Assembly (NCBI RefSeq): GCF_004000925.1
Contig: NZ_BIME01000011.1
Span: forward strand, 1-64,000
DNA: 64,000 nt
Direction of reading: 5' to 3'
Source: Paenibacillus illinoisensis NBRC 15959
GTDB taxonomy: Bacteria > Bacillota > Bacilli > Paenibacillales > Paenibacillaceae
Below are positions 1 to 8,353 of the stretch, piece by piece. Below the pieces are notes generated by a model. It was not told where the DNA came from and did not search any database. It saw nothing but the letters and a program-made list of their open reading frames with translations. Positions within the stretch are counted from its first letter, which is position 1; the number at the start of each line of letters is the position of its first letter. A program made the position numbers and the translations under genes.

Positions 1-32
1 TTCGTTTCCGGCTCTTCCAAGGCCGGAATTAG

Positions 33-61
33 AATATATCACATTTCATTATGACTTGTAA
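33..61 (-). promoter_or_regulatory. Strong sigma-A promoter (proximal of a tandem set)
   Basis: On the minus strand a -35 TTACAA (56-61) and a -10 TATATT (33-38) are separated by exactly 17 bases. A GC-rich stretch (CCGGCC) follows the -10. It repeats the promoter at 118-146 in -35, -10 and spacing. Tandem strong promoters with GC-rich discriminators are typical of rRNA or tRNA operons, so the transcribed unit probably lies just left of the window. The identity of that unit is inference. Confidence 0.65.
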
Positions 62-117
62 AGTCTTTTCTCGAAATATTTTTCGAGGTTTCCCATGTCT
101 CTTGCGGCCGGAAAAAT

Positions 118-146
118 AATATATCATGTTGAAGAATTGTTTGTAA
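118..146 (-). promoter_or_regulatory. Strong sigma-A promoter (second of a tandem set)
   Basis: Minus-strand -35 TTACAA (141-146), 17-base spacer, -10 TATATT (118-123), then a CCGGCCGC discriminator. It lies 85 bp upstream of the near-identical promoter at 33-61. Short inverted repeats built on TCGAGAA/TTCTCGA lie upstream of both copies, so the whole promoter module looks duplicated. Confidence 0.65.
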
Positions 147-190
147 AGTGTTTTTTCGAGTATTCTCGACTTTCTACATCTGGAGATCAA

Positions 191-219
191 ATTATATATT
201 TGAAACGTCTGCTTTGAAA
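191..219 (-). promoter_or_regulatory. Possible third upstream promoter
   Basis: A perfect -10 TATAAT (191-196, minus strand) has a weak -35 TTTCAA (214-219) at 17 bases. Spacing and position fit a third, most distal member of the tandem set. The weak -35 leaves this uncertain. Confidence 0.35.
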
Positions 220-240
220 TAACTGCCCAATGGCTTAATG

Positions 241-280
241 AAAAAACAAAAAACAAACAACCGACTAGTCAGCCGGCTGT
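241..280 (-). terminator. Rho-independent terminator of the leftward gene run
   Basis: Read on the minus strand, a 7-bp stem (ACAGCCG pairing with CGGTTGT, one wobble) with a 10-base loop is followed by a long T-rich tract (TTTGTTTTTTGTTTTTT). It lies about 100 bases beyond the HIT gene and would insulate it from the stable-RNA-type promoters further left. Confidence 0.55.
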
Positions 281-382
281 CAACTTATTTTATTAGGGTT
301 CACAGCAATTAGAGATGAATGACCACACCATACTACGCTTGCTACTCAAACTTATGGATAAAACAACTGATCCTTCTACGAG

Positions 383-715
383 TTAAGTCACTCGTTCACC
401 ACTGATGACATGCCAATGCAGATGCTTCGAATCCTGGAAACTACCGAGGTTCGTCACAATTTTGGAAGCGCCCGTACGCTCCACCATATCGGCAGCGATC
501 TTTTTAATGACCTGCATGATTTCAAGCATCAGCTCATCGTCATTCGTTTCTTCTTCTGAGATGAAGGATTGTATGTGGATCTTGGGAATTACAACAATAT
601 GATGTTCATAGAAAGGCCGGGTATGGTGATAGGCTAACACGTTATCCGTCTCTATAACAATTTCCACTTCCGTCTTGCCACTGAGGACTTCCTCACAATA
701 AAAATCTTGTGTCAA
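383..715 (-). CDS. HIT-family nucleotide-binding protein
   Basis: A 110-aa protein with the histidine-triad signature HLHWHV at its C-terminus (H98, H100, H102). HIT proteins are small cytoplasmic nucleotidyl hydrolases or transferases that act on AMP-conjugates through the middle histidine. The length is normal for the family. The start is TTG at 715, preceded by AAAGAAAGGAT about ten bases upstream. It is the last gene of the leftward run and lies 17 bases after a Nudix gene, so both are probably cotranscribed. Substrate unknown. Confidence 0.85.
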   Translation of the reverse strand: MTQDFYCEEVLSGKTEVEIVIETDNVLAYHHTRPFYEHHIVVIPKIHIQSFISEEETNDDELMLEIMQVIKKIAADMVERTGASKIVTNLGSFQDSKHLHWHVISGERVT

Positions 716-732
716 ATGGAACGATCCTTTCT

Positions 733-1188
733 TTAGTCGGATTTAATATAGCCTGCCTTTTTTAGTACATACTCTGTAAAGGGATTAATCTCCGGTACCG
801 GCTGGTCCAGATCGAAGTATCGGAGTTCTAACCCTTCATCGTCCATAACCATTGGATTACCCTTGATTCCTTTAGCTTCATAAACAGCCGTCACATTGTA
901 TACTTCGTCTCCATGGGGATACTTATAATACATATCTTGACCCGAGAAAACGGTAATGAGCTTGTACGTCTCTGCCCTTAAACCCGCCTCCTCATACAAT
1001 TCCCGTGCTGCCGCCTCTTCCAGCGACTCACCCGGTTCAAGCGAACCACCGAGCGTCCCCCAGTCGAGACTGTCTGTACGTCTTTGCAGCAACAGATGGC
1101 CTTCTTCGTTGAACACCAATACACAAGACCCTGCCATAATCAGCGGCCGCGAGCCAACCAGTTTTCGAAGTTCCATAATGTAGCCCAT
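733..1188 (-). CDS. Nudix hydrolase
   Basis: A 151-aa protein with a complete Nudix box at residues 48-70 (G-x5-E, then R62-E63-L-Y-E66-E67-A-G). This is the Mg2+-binding motif for hydrolysing nucleoside diphosphates linked to another moiety. The order, a beta-strand-rich start (VLVFNEEGHLLLQRR) followed by the box, is the normal single-domain layout. The start at 1188 follows GAGGGAG; a second ATG four codons in is possible. Neighbours are the HIT gene downstream and an HD gene 49 bases upstream, all nucleotide-hydrolase families. Exact substrate not visible. Confidence 0.88.
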   Translation of the reverse strand: MGYIMELRKLVGSRPLIMAGSCVLVFNEEGHLLLQRRTDSLDWGTLGGSLEPGESLEEAAARELYEEAGLRAETYKLITVFSGQDMYYKYPHGDEVYNVTAVYEAKGIKGNPMVMDDEGLELRYFDLDQPVPEINPFTEYVLKKAGYIKSD

Positions 1189-1237
1189 GAGTGCTCCCTC
1201 TTCTCCCTCAATGAATATGCCCAGTCCATCCGTGTTG

Positions 1238-1828
1238 CTATGATTTGGTCAGGATTCCCTGATCTATGGAATTTTGAATTAACTGCTGCACGTACGTCCA
1301 CAATGTATCCGAAGCGTCTGCCATTTCACGATTTCTGTTGATGACTTGATCACTTGTAACGTTGTATTTTAGCCACGTATCTCCTTCATTCTGATAATTG
1401 TGAATCAGAGGCTGTAACCGATCCAGAGCCGAGGCAAATTGTGCCTCATTCGTTTCCTTTGCCTCAAACTCTAGCCATAGATTATGCATTTCTTCAGCCT
1501 GTTCCTTGGGCAGCATGCCAAACAACCGATGAGCTGCCTTGATCTCACGATCGAATTTATCCGTGTACCCAGTTGTATCGTAAGCAAAGGTGTCTCCGGC
1601 ATCGATTTCAACCAGATCATGAATAAGAAGCATCTTAATGACTTTCAGGATGTCCACCTCCTTATTCGCGTGGCTCTGTAAAACCAACGCCATCATGGCC
1701 AGATGCCATGAATGCTCCGCATCATTTTCACGTCTATCGCCATGGATAATTCTTGTTCTCCGTTCAATTGTTTTCAGTTTATCAATCTCAATTAGAAATT
1801 TAATCTGATCCTGTAAAGATTCACTCAT
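1238..1828 (-). CDS. HD-domain hydrolase, HDDC2/YfbR-like
   Basis: A 196-aa all-helical protein with metal-binding motifs in HD-phosphohydrolase order: H39 in DAEHSWH, then H70-D71 in LLIHDLVEID, and a later conserved D. The layout resembles the HDDC2/YfbR group, whose studied members are 5'-deoxynucleotidases needing a divalent cation. Such proteins release deoxynucleosides from dNMPs. It follows a TATATCC-rich leader with AGGAGG at about 1840. The function within the HD superfamily is an inference from motif spacing. Confidence 0.8.
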   Translation of the reverse strand: MSESLQDQIKFLIEIDKLKTIERRTRIIHGDRRENDAEHSWHLAMMALVLQSHANKEVDILKVIKMLLIHDLVEIDAGDTFAYDTTGYTDKFDREIKAAHRLFGMLPKEQAEEMHNLWLEFEAKETNEAQFASALDRLQPLIHNYQNEGDTWLKYNVTSDQVINRNREMADASDTLWTYVQQLIQNSIDQGILTKS

Positions 1829-1987
1829 GATATATCCTCCTTTAAATGCGAAACCAACTCTATTTTATAAGATCATACCAGTAAACTTCGCCACACCAAT
1901 TTCAACCGTTATCATATGTAGTCTCAATTCATTACAAGTCCGTAGGATGCTTCACCTTATCGAATTCAAGTTGATTAAGCTCAGTAA

Positions 1988-2788
1988 TCATACGCCCATT
2001 CCCTCCCGAACTACACTCAGGAAATAGTCGCGATACTCCGGATGACAGGCAATCAGATAAGGCTCTGAACTCATACCTTCGAATAAATTCCCATCAAAAT
2101 CCATAACCATGGCACCCGCTTCTTTTACCATCAGGATTCCTGAGTACAGATCGTCCCCCTCTGAATTGTAGAGCACAATACCATCGATATCTCCCTTGGC
2201 TAGCATACACCACTGCAGGGTCGGAGCCCATAATCTCATCACTCTCTTAAAACGTATATCCAGATGTTGTCGCAGCCGGACAGCATTCTCCTCATGCTGC
2301 ACCTGATGACCCTGTATCCAACCAATCGTTCCCTTTAGAAGATTCTCTTTCTTCTTAACTGTCAGCGGATTCAAGTTACAACTTGCGCCTTTCCCCCGTG
2401 ACGCCACAAATAAACGGTCTACCATCGGTTCATAAATAACCCCTAGAACAGGTTCTGAACGGTACATCAATGTAATGGAAACGGAAAATACGGGAAATCC
2501 TATGGCGTAATTATTAGTCCCATCTAACGGATCGATCATCCATAACCATTCGCTCTTCTGTCCGTTATGTCCCCGCTCTTCACTATGAATCTCATGCTCG
2601 GGAAAGGTATGGCTGATTGCATCACATATGATTCGCTCTGTTTCATGATCTACGTCAGTTACAACGTCGCCGAACTTGTCCTTTTCCACTGCACAGGTGA
2701 TCTGGTCAAAGTGAACTCTGACGATCTGACCCGCTTCACGTATGACTCTCTCTGCGACTTCTTGTGCTAAACGAATGGTTTGTTCCAT
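1988..2788 (-). CDS. Inositol monophosphatase family protein
   Basis: A 266-aa protein of the Li+-sensitive Mg2+-dependent phosphatase family. E70/E71 and the DPLDGT motif (D86, D89, T91) form the first two metal sites. The usual C-terminal W-D-x-A-A-G motif is replaced by a divergent GDDLYSG stretch near residue 210, which may alter activity or substrate (inositol phosphate, PAP or fructose-1,6-bisphosphate are family substrates). GGAGGG precedes the start. A 185-bp gap upstream probably holds its promoter. Confidence 0.82.
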   Translation of the reverse strand: MEQTIRLAQEVAERVIREAGQIVRVHFDQITCAVEKDKFGDVVTDVDHETERIICDAISHTFPEHEIHSEERGHNGQKSEWLWMIDPLDGTNNYAIGFPVFSVSITLMYRSEPVLGVIYEPMVDRLFVASRGKGASCNLNPLTVKKKENLLKGTIGWIQGHQVQHEENAVRLRQHLDIRFKRVMRLWAPTLQWCMLAKGDIDGIVLYNSEGDDLYSGILMVKEAGAMVMDFDGNLFEGMSSEPYLIACHPEYRDYFLSVVREGMGV

Positions 2789-2973
2789 AAAAGTCCCTCC
2801 GCTCGGTTACTTGATCAGTCTTTCTGGATTTGGGACAAAGTCACTTCGAATGATCACTGGCAAGACAACCTTCTATGGAATGGATTAATCTCCCCATTTT
2901 CGTGAGAGGCACGAATAGTTTTTTACTTTCTTATGAGGAAAATGTTGATCCATTACAGCCCCTCCCGACACGT

Positions 2974-3987
2974 TCAAGTTGCATTTGTCTCCATTACATA
3001 CTTATGAAGCAATTGTTGAATCTGTACATCATGCTCTGCCAGCCAGCTTATATTCCTTTCAAACTGATCTATCATAAACGTAAAAGGCGATTCAATTGCT
3101 GCTTCCGCATAATGCAGACCAATATAGAAATGCAACACGGCGACAAAATAGATTTGAGTTAGCAGCCGTAAATAGCCAAATTCAAAAGAGGAGTGCTTGC
3201 GAACATTTCCATATCCCTGAAGGAAGGCCGCAATCAAATCCAGGGAACCGCTAGACTCCTGAATAATATGATTCAGGCTAATCGTAAGCTCCATGAAAGC
3301 AGCGTCCATCCCTATAAAGTCAAAATCTAATACCCCTGTAATTTCACCCGATTCACCCAGTAGATTATAAATCAATACATCATGATGAACGAGCTGTCGC
3401 GGCAGCACTTCTAGATCAAGATGGGAATTGTCGATCTCAGTAATCATTGCTTGATAAAACGTAAACCGCTCTGCTGTTAATTCAAAAGGCAAATTTGCAA
3501 AAAAGGACTTCACCGAATCACGATTAGCGAGCGGATGAATGTTGTACATATTATAAAATGATATGCCCGTATACATATTCTTCTTCATCGGGAACTCACT
3601 CATTTGAAACGAAAACTCCCCTACCAACCTGCCGAACTTCTCGGCTTTGTCTACGTCAGACAATTGTGGAAGCTTCCCCTCCAAAAAAGTAGTCATTGCC
3701 GCAAGCGAACCATCTCTCATAACCACATAATCCTTACCATTACAAGTATGAAGAAAGATCGGGACTTCGAATGAAGCCTGTGCTTTATGTAGAAATGCTG
3801 TTACTTGGGATTCAAGTTCCAATCCACCAATCGTTTTGATGTGGCTGTTATAAATCCGTATAATAAACCTCTCTCCATTGACTTCAATGACTTTGGTTGT
3901 ATTAGTCAAACCGAACGGAACGGCCTCCAAGGTATACTCCGCATATTGGAAGTAGTGCCTTATGACTTCATCAAATTTGCAGTTCAT
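2974..3987 (-). CDS. APH-family phosphotransferase
   Basis: About 337 aa with a protein-kinase-like fold. HHDVLIYN is the catalytic loop and VLDFDF the metal-binding aspartate motif. Such enzymes phosphorylate aminoglycosides, macrolides, homoserine, choline or similar small alcohols. An upstream in-frame extension to 4053 runs into the neighbouring GNAT gene, so the start at 3987 (MNCKFDEV) is preferred, overlapping the GNAT stop by 17 bases. That overlap suggests translational coupling. The substrate cannot be read from sequence alone. Confidence 0.78.
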   Translation of the reverse strand: MNCKFDEVIRHYFQYAEYTLEAVPFGLTNTTKVIEVNGERFIIRIYNSHIKTIGGLELESQVTAFLHKAQASFEVPIFLHTCNGKDYVVMRDGSLAAMTTFLEGKLPQLSDVDKAEKFGRLVGEFSFQMSEFPMKKNMYTGISFYNMYNIHPLANRDSVKSFFANLPFELTAERFTFYQAMITEIDNSHLDLEVLPRQLVHHDVLIYNLLGESGEITGVLDFDFIGMDAAFMELTISLNHIIQESSGSLDLIAAFLQGYGNVRKHSSFEFGYLRLLTQIYFVAVLHFYIGLHYAEAAIESPFTFMIDQFERNISWLAEHDVQIQQLLHKYVMETNAT

Positions 3988-4426
3988 AGATTCTCGTCTC
4001 TTCATCATCGAGCAAATATCCTTTGCCAATGTAGGTCCAATCATTTTTCTCATAATAACCTTGTAAATCCGTGCACAAATAGAGTTTGTCGTATCCCTTC
4101 AACTTCACCTGATTTACTGCGTGCTTCTGTAATTGGCCTCCCAAATTCCTTCCCCGGTATTCCGGAGAGACATGAAGACATGCAAACCAGGGAAAGAGAT
4201 CCTGCCGGCTGTTCAGGTCGCTTCTTAGCAGAGCATATCCTCCGATAATGCTATCTCCATCCAACATTACATAAAACCTTGGAACATCACTGTTCGTATC
4301 CACTGAACGCTCCATGCAATCCCGGTAAAAATGATAACTTGTTTCTGTACCCCACTGCTTCCAAAAGTATTGAACAGCTGCCTGAAGCATGTCTGGCTTT
4401 TGCCGGATATCCATAATCTCAAACAT
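3971..4426 (-). CDS. GNAT N-acetyltransferase
   Basis: A 151-aa single-domain acetyltransferase. The acetyl-CoA pyrophosphate loop is visible as LHVSPEYRGRNLGGQL around residues 85-100, and the C-terminal YYEKNDW segment matches motif B. It transfers an acetyl group to an amine on a small molecule or protein. It lies between a cytidine-deaminase-like gene and an APH kinase, with a 17-base overlap into the latter. Substrate unknown. Confidence 0.85.
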   Translation of the reverse strand: MFEIMDIRQKPDMLQAAVQYFWKQWGTETSYHFYRDCMERSVDTNSDVPRFYVMLDGDSIIGGYALLRSDLNSRQDLFPWFACLHVSPEYRGRNLGGQLQKHAVNQVKLKGYDKLYLCTDLQGYYEKNDWTYIGKGYLLDDEETRIYELQI

Positions 4427-4447
4427 CTTTGCACCATCTTTCTTTCC

Positions 4448-4879
4448 TTATGATCTTGAATATTTCTGTGGTAGAAGCTGCCCAATTGTTGTTTTGGTGT
4501 ATCCTTCTTCTCCCTGCAAAATGACCTGCGTGCTCTGCCCATAATCACTGATCAATTCTCGGCAGATACCACATGGTGAAACCACGTCCAATTGTGGATC
4601 AGCATTTTCCGTGGGATCATCCGGATTGATTTCCGGATGCCGTACAGCAACGATTGTCGCAAATTCGTGCTCCCCTTCCGAAATGGCTTTGCCAATCGCA
4701 ATGGCTTCCGCACACACCGAGACACGACCAATGTAGGCTTCCAGATGTACCGCGGTATATATCTTTCCGGATTGAGTTCGCACTGCGGCTCCAATGTGAT
4801 GTTTACCCTCGCAGTACAGATGCTTGATGATGTTCTTGGCTTCATGGATTAATTCCAAATCTTCTGTCGTGATTGTCAT
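4448..4879 (-). CDS. Cytidine deaminase-like protein
   Basis: About 143 aa with the zinc and catalytic motifs of the cytidine deaminase superfamily: VCAEA (Cys-Ala-Glu) and SPCGICRE (Pro-Cys-x2-Cys-Arg-Glu). The group includes CDA and blasticidin-S deaminase, which hydrolyse an exocyclic amine. A 35-residue upstream extension is rejected because AGGAGA lies just before the ATG at 4879. The following genes (GNAT, APH) and preceding one (ANT) belong to drug-modifying families, so a nucleoside-antibiotic substrate is possible but unproved. Confidence 0.82.
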   Translation of the reverse strand: MTITTEDLELIHEAKNIIKHLYCEGKHHIGAAVRTQSGKIYTAVHLEAYIGRVSVCAEAIAIGKAISEGEHEFATIVAVRHPEINPDDPTENADPQLDVVSPCGICRELISDYGQSTQVILQGEEGYTKTTIGQLLPQKYSRS

Positions 4880-4958
4880 GATGTTTCTCCTTTTAAAAAA
4901 ACTATTGATACTTGTAATGTTCAAATCAGTAATTGCAATTCGTAAATTATTGAATCGT

Positions 4959-5720
4959 TTATTTCTTACAGCTGTTGATTTCACTCAACATATAATCTGC
5001 ATATTCCAACAGCAACGACTCACTGAGATTCAGGTTCTCCAGCTCTCCATTATATTTTGCAAGACATTGCGAGATAACGTTCTTATACTTCGTAGGAAGT
5101 CCTTCCAATGCCCACTCTCCGGCTTCTCGCTTGGAATAGATCACTGAATCTCTCATATACAGCAAAACACGCGACAAGTTCAATACATAGTAGACAGGGT
5201 TATCCACGATTTCTTCCGAAGCTGCACTGGCGTCTGACGTAATGGAGGCGAGCATATACTCACGTTTCACAGGATGGAAGAGTTCCTTAATAGGTGTGCC
5301 ATGCAAAACAATTCCCCTGTCATAGATGACCGCCATGTGTGCGACGAGATCCGGATCATCATACCCTCCGCAGAGATAGTGCTCATCCGTTCGATATCTT
5401 TCCCGGTGATAAGCGGAGTAATGGAATTCGAACGGAGTTGGATATGCCAGGTTTGCGATTGTGGATTCCAGTACAATACTGAGCTCGAAGCCTTTAGTCA
5501 TGTGCATCTCGTCTTCGATATGCATTAGCTTCTGTGCAGTTCTTCGATATAGATCAGCAGATTGTTTGTCCTGGCTGACCACCAAGATATCGATATCGCT
5601 CTGGTTCGGATGGAAGCACCCCATAGCCATGGAACCGTGCAAATAGATTCCCACGAGCGAATCCGATAATTCTTCTTTTAAAATATGAGTAACATCTTGC
5701 AAAACAATTCGTTCATCCAA
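4959..5720 (-). CDS. Aminoglycoside nucleotidyltransferase, ANT(9)/AadA-like
   Basis: A 253-aa protein with the polymerase-beta nucleotidyltransferase signature GS (29-30) followed by D42-x-D44, then a C-terminal helical domain containing LNLSRVLLYMRD and SKREAGEWALE. These match the AadA/ANT(9) adenylyltransferases that inactivate spectinomycin or streptomycin. The length is close to the usual 260 aa. The start is TTG at 5720, seven bases after AAAGGAGG. Whether it confers resistance is inference. Confidence 0.82.
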   Translation of the reverse strand: MDERIVLQDVTHILKEELSDSLVGIYLHGSMAMGCFHPNQSDIDILVVSQDKQSADLYRRTAQKLMHIEDEMHMTKGFELSIVLESTIANLAYPTPFEFHYSAYHRERYRTDEHYLCGGYDDPDLVAHMAVIYDRGIVLHGTPIKELFHPVKREYMLASITSDASAASEEIVDNPVYYVLNLSRVLLYMRDSVIYSKREAGEWALEGLPTKYKNVISQCLAKYNGELENLNLSESLLLEYADYMLSEINSCKK

Positions 5721-5746
5721 GGAAAAGCCTCCTTTCAGGTACGTTG

Positions 5747-6640
5747 TTAAATATCCAATTCAATGTTCATCTCACGCACAAAAACAGCCGTCCCTTTAAT
5801 TCTCACATCCATGCCCTGTCCTTGTCGGGTCACGCTCACTTCAACTTTTCCATCTCTTCCGATCTCATGTCCCTGCTCCACGACGAACTTGACCTGATCT
5901 GCTTCACGGTTCACATAGGTTAAATAGTAGGCACCCATCACTCCGGAGGCCGTTCCTGTTACAGGATCTTCCGTGGTACCTGAGTAAGGGGACGAAAAAT
6001 GTCTGGCATGCATCATCGCCTCGGAATCACGCGTTTCGAAGCTAAAAGGATGCAAGGAAGCCTTGGGGTTTTCAAGCAAAATCTCAGGAAACTCAGCAGT
6101 ATCCGGTTCCATTATAGAGAAAGAATCCAGTTTACGAATGGGAATCAACAACGTCCAGGTTCCTGTGCTCCCATACACGATAGGCATGGATAGATCCAGA
6201 TCATCCGAGGTTAGATTAATACTGCTCGCCAGCTTACCGATATCACCTCTGAACGGTACAAACTGAGGTTGATCCTGCTTCATCTCCATGTTGATTGTGT
6301 CGCCATCCTGCTCAAACCGTATGGGCAATATGCCTACATTGGTCTCGATCGTGATTGGCTCTTGGTCCCCCAGTAGTCCACGTGTCTTCAAACCATACAG
6401 CGATGCCATCGTGGCATGACCGCACAGATTAATTTCATGGCCCGGTGTAAAATAACGCAATCTCACATCGGCTGTCCTGGAGTTAAGCACAAACACCGTT
6501 TCATTAAAACCAACCTTATGCGCAATCTGCTGCATGACCATCTCACTTAGATCATCAGCATGAAAGACAACTCCTGCCGGATTACCTTTGCCCGGAACTG
6601 CTGAAAATGCATCATAAAGGTAGACCTTAACCTCACCCAT
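5747..6640 (-). CDS. PhzF-family isomerase
   Basis: A 297-aa protein of the PhzF/diaminopimelate-epimerase-like fold. The N-terminal DAFSAVPGKGNPAGVV stretch and E47 in GFNETVF correspond to the catalytic region of PhzF, and LCGHATMA is a family landmark. Characterised PhzF isomerises an amino-dienoate in phenazine synthesis, but most homologues lack phenazine genes, as here. GGGGGAT precedes the start, two bases after the peptidase S51 stop, so the two form an operon. Substrate unknown. Confidence 0.88.
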   Translation of the reverse strand: MGEVKVYLYDAFSAVPGKGNPAGVVFHADDLSEMVMQQIAHKVGFNETVFVLNSRTADVRLRYFTPGHEINLCGHATMASLYGLKTRGLLGDQEPITIETNVGILPIRFEQDGDTINMEMKQDQPQFVPFRGDIGKLASSINLTSDDLDLSMPIVYGSTGTWTLLIPIRKLDSFSIMEPDTAEFPEILLENPKASLHPFSFETRDSEAMMHARHFSSPYSGTTEDPVTGTASGVMGAYYLTYVNREADQVKFVVEQGHEIGRDGKVEVSVTRQGQGMDVRIKGTAVFVREMNIELDI

Positions 6641-6642
6641 AT

Positions 6643-7299
6643 TTAAATCCCCCTACTCCTAGGATCAATGAGACGCACATCCCCATATAGCTCTATTACA
6701 TTTCCGTCGATTACGATCCCGTCGCCGTCTTGGCAGGCATAAACTTCCGTACCGATTGTATCTGCATAACTTCTGAGCGAATCGAGACTGTCTTCCTCTC
6801 CGTCCCAATGGGGTGCAAACTCGAAATCAACGAGTCCAAGAGCACGTTTGTCCTGAAGACTCACATGATTCTCGTCTGCCTCCTTGCCATATCCAGCTAT
6901 TTCAATGGTTGGTGTGGTTAGAATACTGCCTGCGCTGACTCCGATCAGCATACCGCCTTTCTGCACATAGGAACGCAATAAATCCTGTACGTTTCTTCTC
7001 TGTAATAAATGTAGAAAATAAAATGTATTTCCGCCGGATAAATGAATCGCATCAGCTTCAAAAATCCGCTCAAACGAGCTTGGATCATATTCCTGGTCCA
7101 GATCATAATAATGAATATTCTCGATACCCATTTGATTATAGTAACGTACGGTATGCTCAAAATATTTCCGCTCCGGGTCGGAACAAGAAGGGATATAACC
7201 GATTGAAGGCTTGTCGCAACCGAGCAAATTCAATATCCTTTGATTCAATTCTTCATTTGGTTGAAAAGATAAATCACTTAATAAAACCAACTTGGTCAT
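6643..7299 (-). CDS. Peptidase S51 (dipeptidase E-like)
   Basis: About 218 aa with the family S51 signatures LSGGNTFYF and GVSAGSI, the latter holding the nucleophile serine (about S122). PepE enzymes hydrolyse Asp-X dipeptides in the cytoplasm; related members act on cyanophycin or glutathione-like peptides. The start at 7299 (MTKLVLLS) follows GGAGGAAG, so a 19-residue upstream extension is excluded. It is tightly coupled to the PhzF gene downstream. Confidence 0.85.
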   Translation of the reverse strand: MTKLVLLSDLSFQPNEELNQRILNLLGCDKPSIGYIPSCSDPERKYFEHTVRYYNQMGIENIHYYDLDQEYDPSSFERIFEADAIHLSGGNTFYFLHLLQRRNVQDLLRSYVQKGGMLIGVSAGSILTTPTIEIAGYGKEADENHVSLQDKRALGLVDFEFAPHWDGEEDSLDSLRSYADTIGTEVYACQDGDGIVIDGNVIELYGDVRLIDPRSRGI

Positions 7300-7424
7300 G
7301 CTCTTCCTCCTCTGCATATAAAGTCGAGATCCCGCTCTGTAACTGATCTTAGGCAAACCTTACTTCCTATCAATTCAAATGTCTCTCTATCCTTCTCATG
7401 ACTACAGTTATAATACCAACACAG

Positions 7425-7799
7425 CTATTGCAACTGCCCGTTAACGTACCTTCTATGGTAGACAGAAGCATCCTGGGCCCACAGCAGCAATTCGTTCCTG
7501 CTTATAAAGAATTCATCCTGAACCTTGATAAAGGGGAACATTGCTCCGTTAAAGGAGCCCGATGCCGCAAAACTTCTTTGTTCAGCATGAATAATGCTCA
7601 TCACCTGTTCTTCAGTCATACTTAGATACTCCGCTGTTTCCTGAATCGTCATTAACGCCTTATCCTTAGCAACTTCCTCCTGTGCTACTGGAGTTGGCTC
7701 GTTTACGCTCTCTTGATTCGATAGGAAGAAGCAGCCAATTATAAATGAAATACCTAAAACGACACTAGCAAGCAGAATTGAAACTGGAATAGATTTCAT
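7425..7799 (-). CDS. Membrane-anchored protein with excisionase-like helix-turn-helix
   Basis: A 124-aa protein. Residues 4-27 form a hydrophobic segment after a single N-terminal lysine, followed by an acidic Pro/Glu linker. Residues about 49-110 (MTIQETAEYLSMTEEQVMS through FFISRNELLLWAQD) resemble the MerR/excisionase winged helix. By the positive-inside rule the anchor would put this domain outside the membrane, which is odd for a DNA-binding fold. The start overlaps the preceding deaminase stop (ATGA), showing translational coupling. Function unknown. Confidence 0.65.
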   Translation of the reverse strand: MKSIPVSILLASVVLGISFIIGCFFLSNQESVNEPTPVAQEEVAKDKALMTIQETAEYLSMTEEQVMSIIHAEQRSFAASGSFNGAMFPFIKVQDEFFISRNELLLWAQDASVYHRRYVNGQLQ

Positions 7800-8308
7800 T
7801 GCTTAGCTGTCTCCCACTCTGTATTAAGTAATTCTCTACTAATATTCCATTTGGCAAGCATCGCCCTTTGTCTATTTTCCAGGTCAAGATATGGGGCTGC
7901 AACACAGGAAAGGGTGTCAAACAAATGGATGAAATGGGGACCTTCCTTGAAACGCCGAAGACCGCCATACTCTTCATCGTCCGCTGCCCATACAATTCTT
8001 TTGATTCCCGACATTAGTATGGTGCAAGAACACATGGGACAAGGTTCACAAGTCGTGTACAGTGTCAGGTTGTTTTTCGTGAATCTCTTCCGGTCTAAAT
8101 CCAGCAAATGCTTTCCCGCTCGGCGAATGGCGTCAACCTCAGCATGTGCGGTAGGATCGCATTCGGAGAAAACTCGGTTCCTCCCTTTACTCACGACATC
8201 CCCATCCTCATCCACGATTACTGCGCCGATCGGATATGTCCCTTCAATAAACGCCTGATCTGCCTCTTCCAGCGCCAAAACTAAATACTCATAATCGGAT
8301 AGCCTCAT
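7796..8308 (-). CDS. Nucleoside/base deaminase (CMP/dCMP deaminase superfamily)
   Basis: A 170-aa zinc deaminase with HAE (in PTAHAEVDAI) and CEPCPMCSC as zinc and proton-shuttle motifs. The spacing and the PCPMC form place it with the TadA/guanine-deaminase/dCMP-deaminase side of the superfamily. It hydrolyses the exocyclic amine of a base or nucleoside. GGAGG lies before the start. It is distinct from the CDA-type enzyme at 4448. The exact substrate is not evident. Confidence 0.83.
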   Translation of the reverse strand: MRLSDYEYLVLALEEADQAFIEGTYPIGAVIVDEDGDVVSKGRNRVFSECDPTAHAEVDAIRRAGKHLLDLDRKRFTKNNLTLYTTCEPCPMCSCTILMSGIKRIVWAADDEEYGGLRRFKEGPHFIHLFDTLSCVAAPYLDLENRQRAMLAKWNISRELLNTEWETAKQ

Positions 8309-8353
8309 TTGGGATTCCTCCTTAAATTGGTTGTCTTATGAATTTGTTTACCT

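Noticed and set aside
29..256. 75-aa leftward ORF
   Set aside because: It spans tandem promoters and a terminator, has no SD, and shows no protein-like composition.
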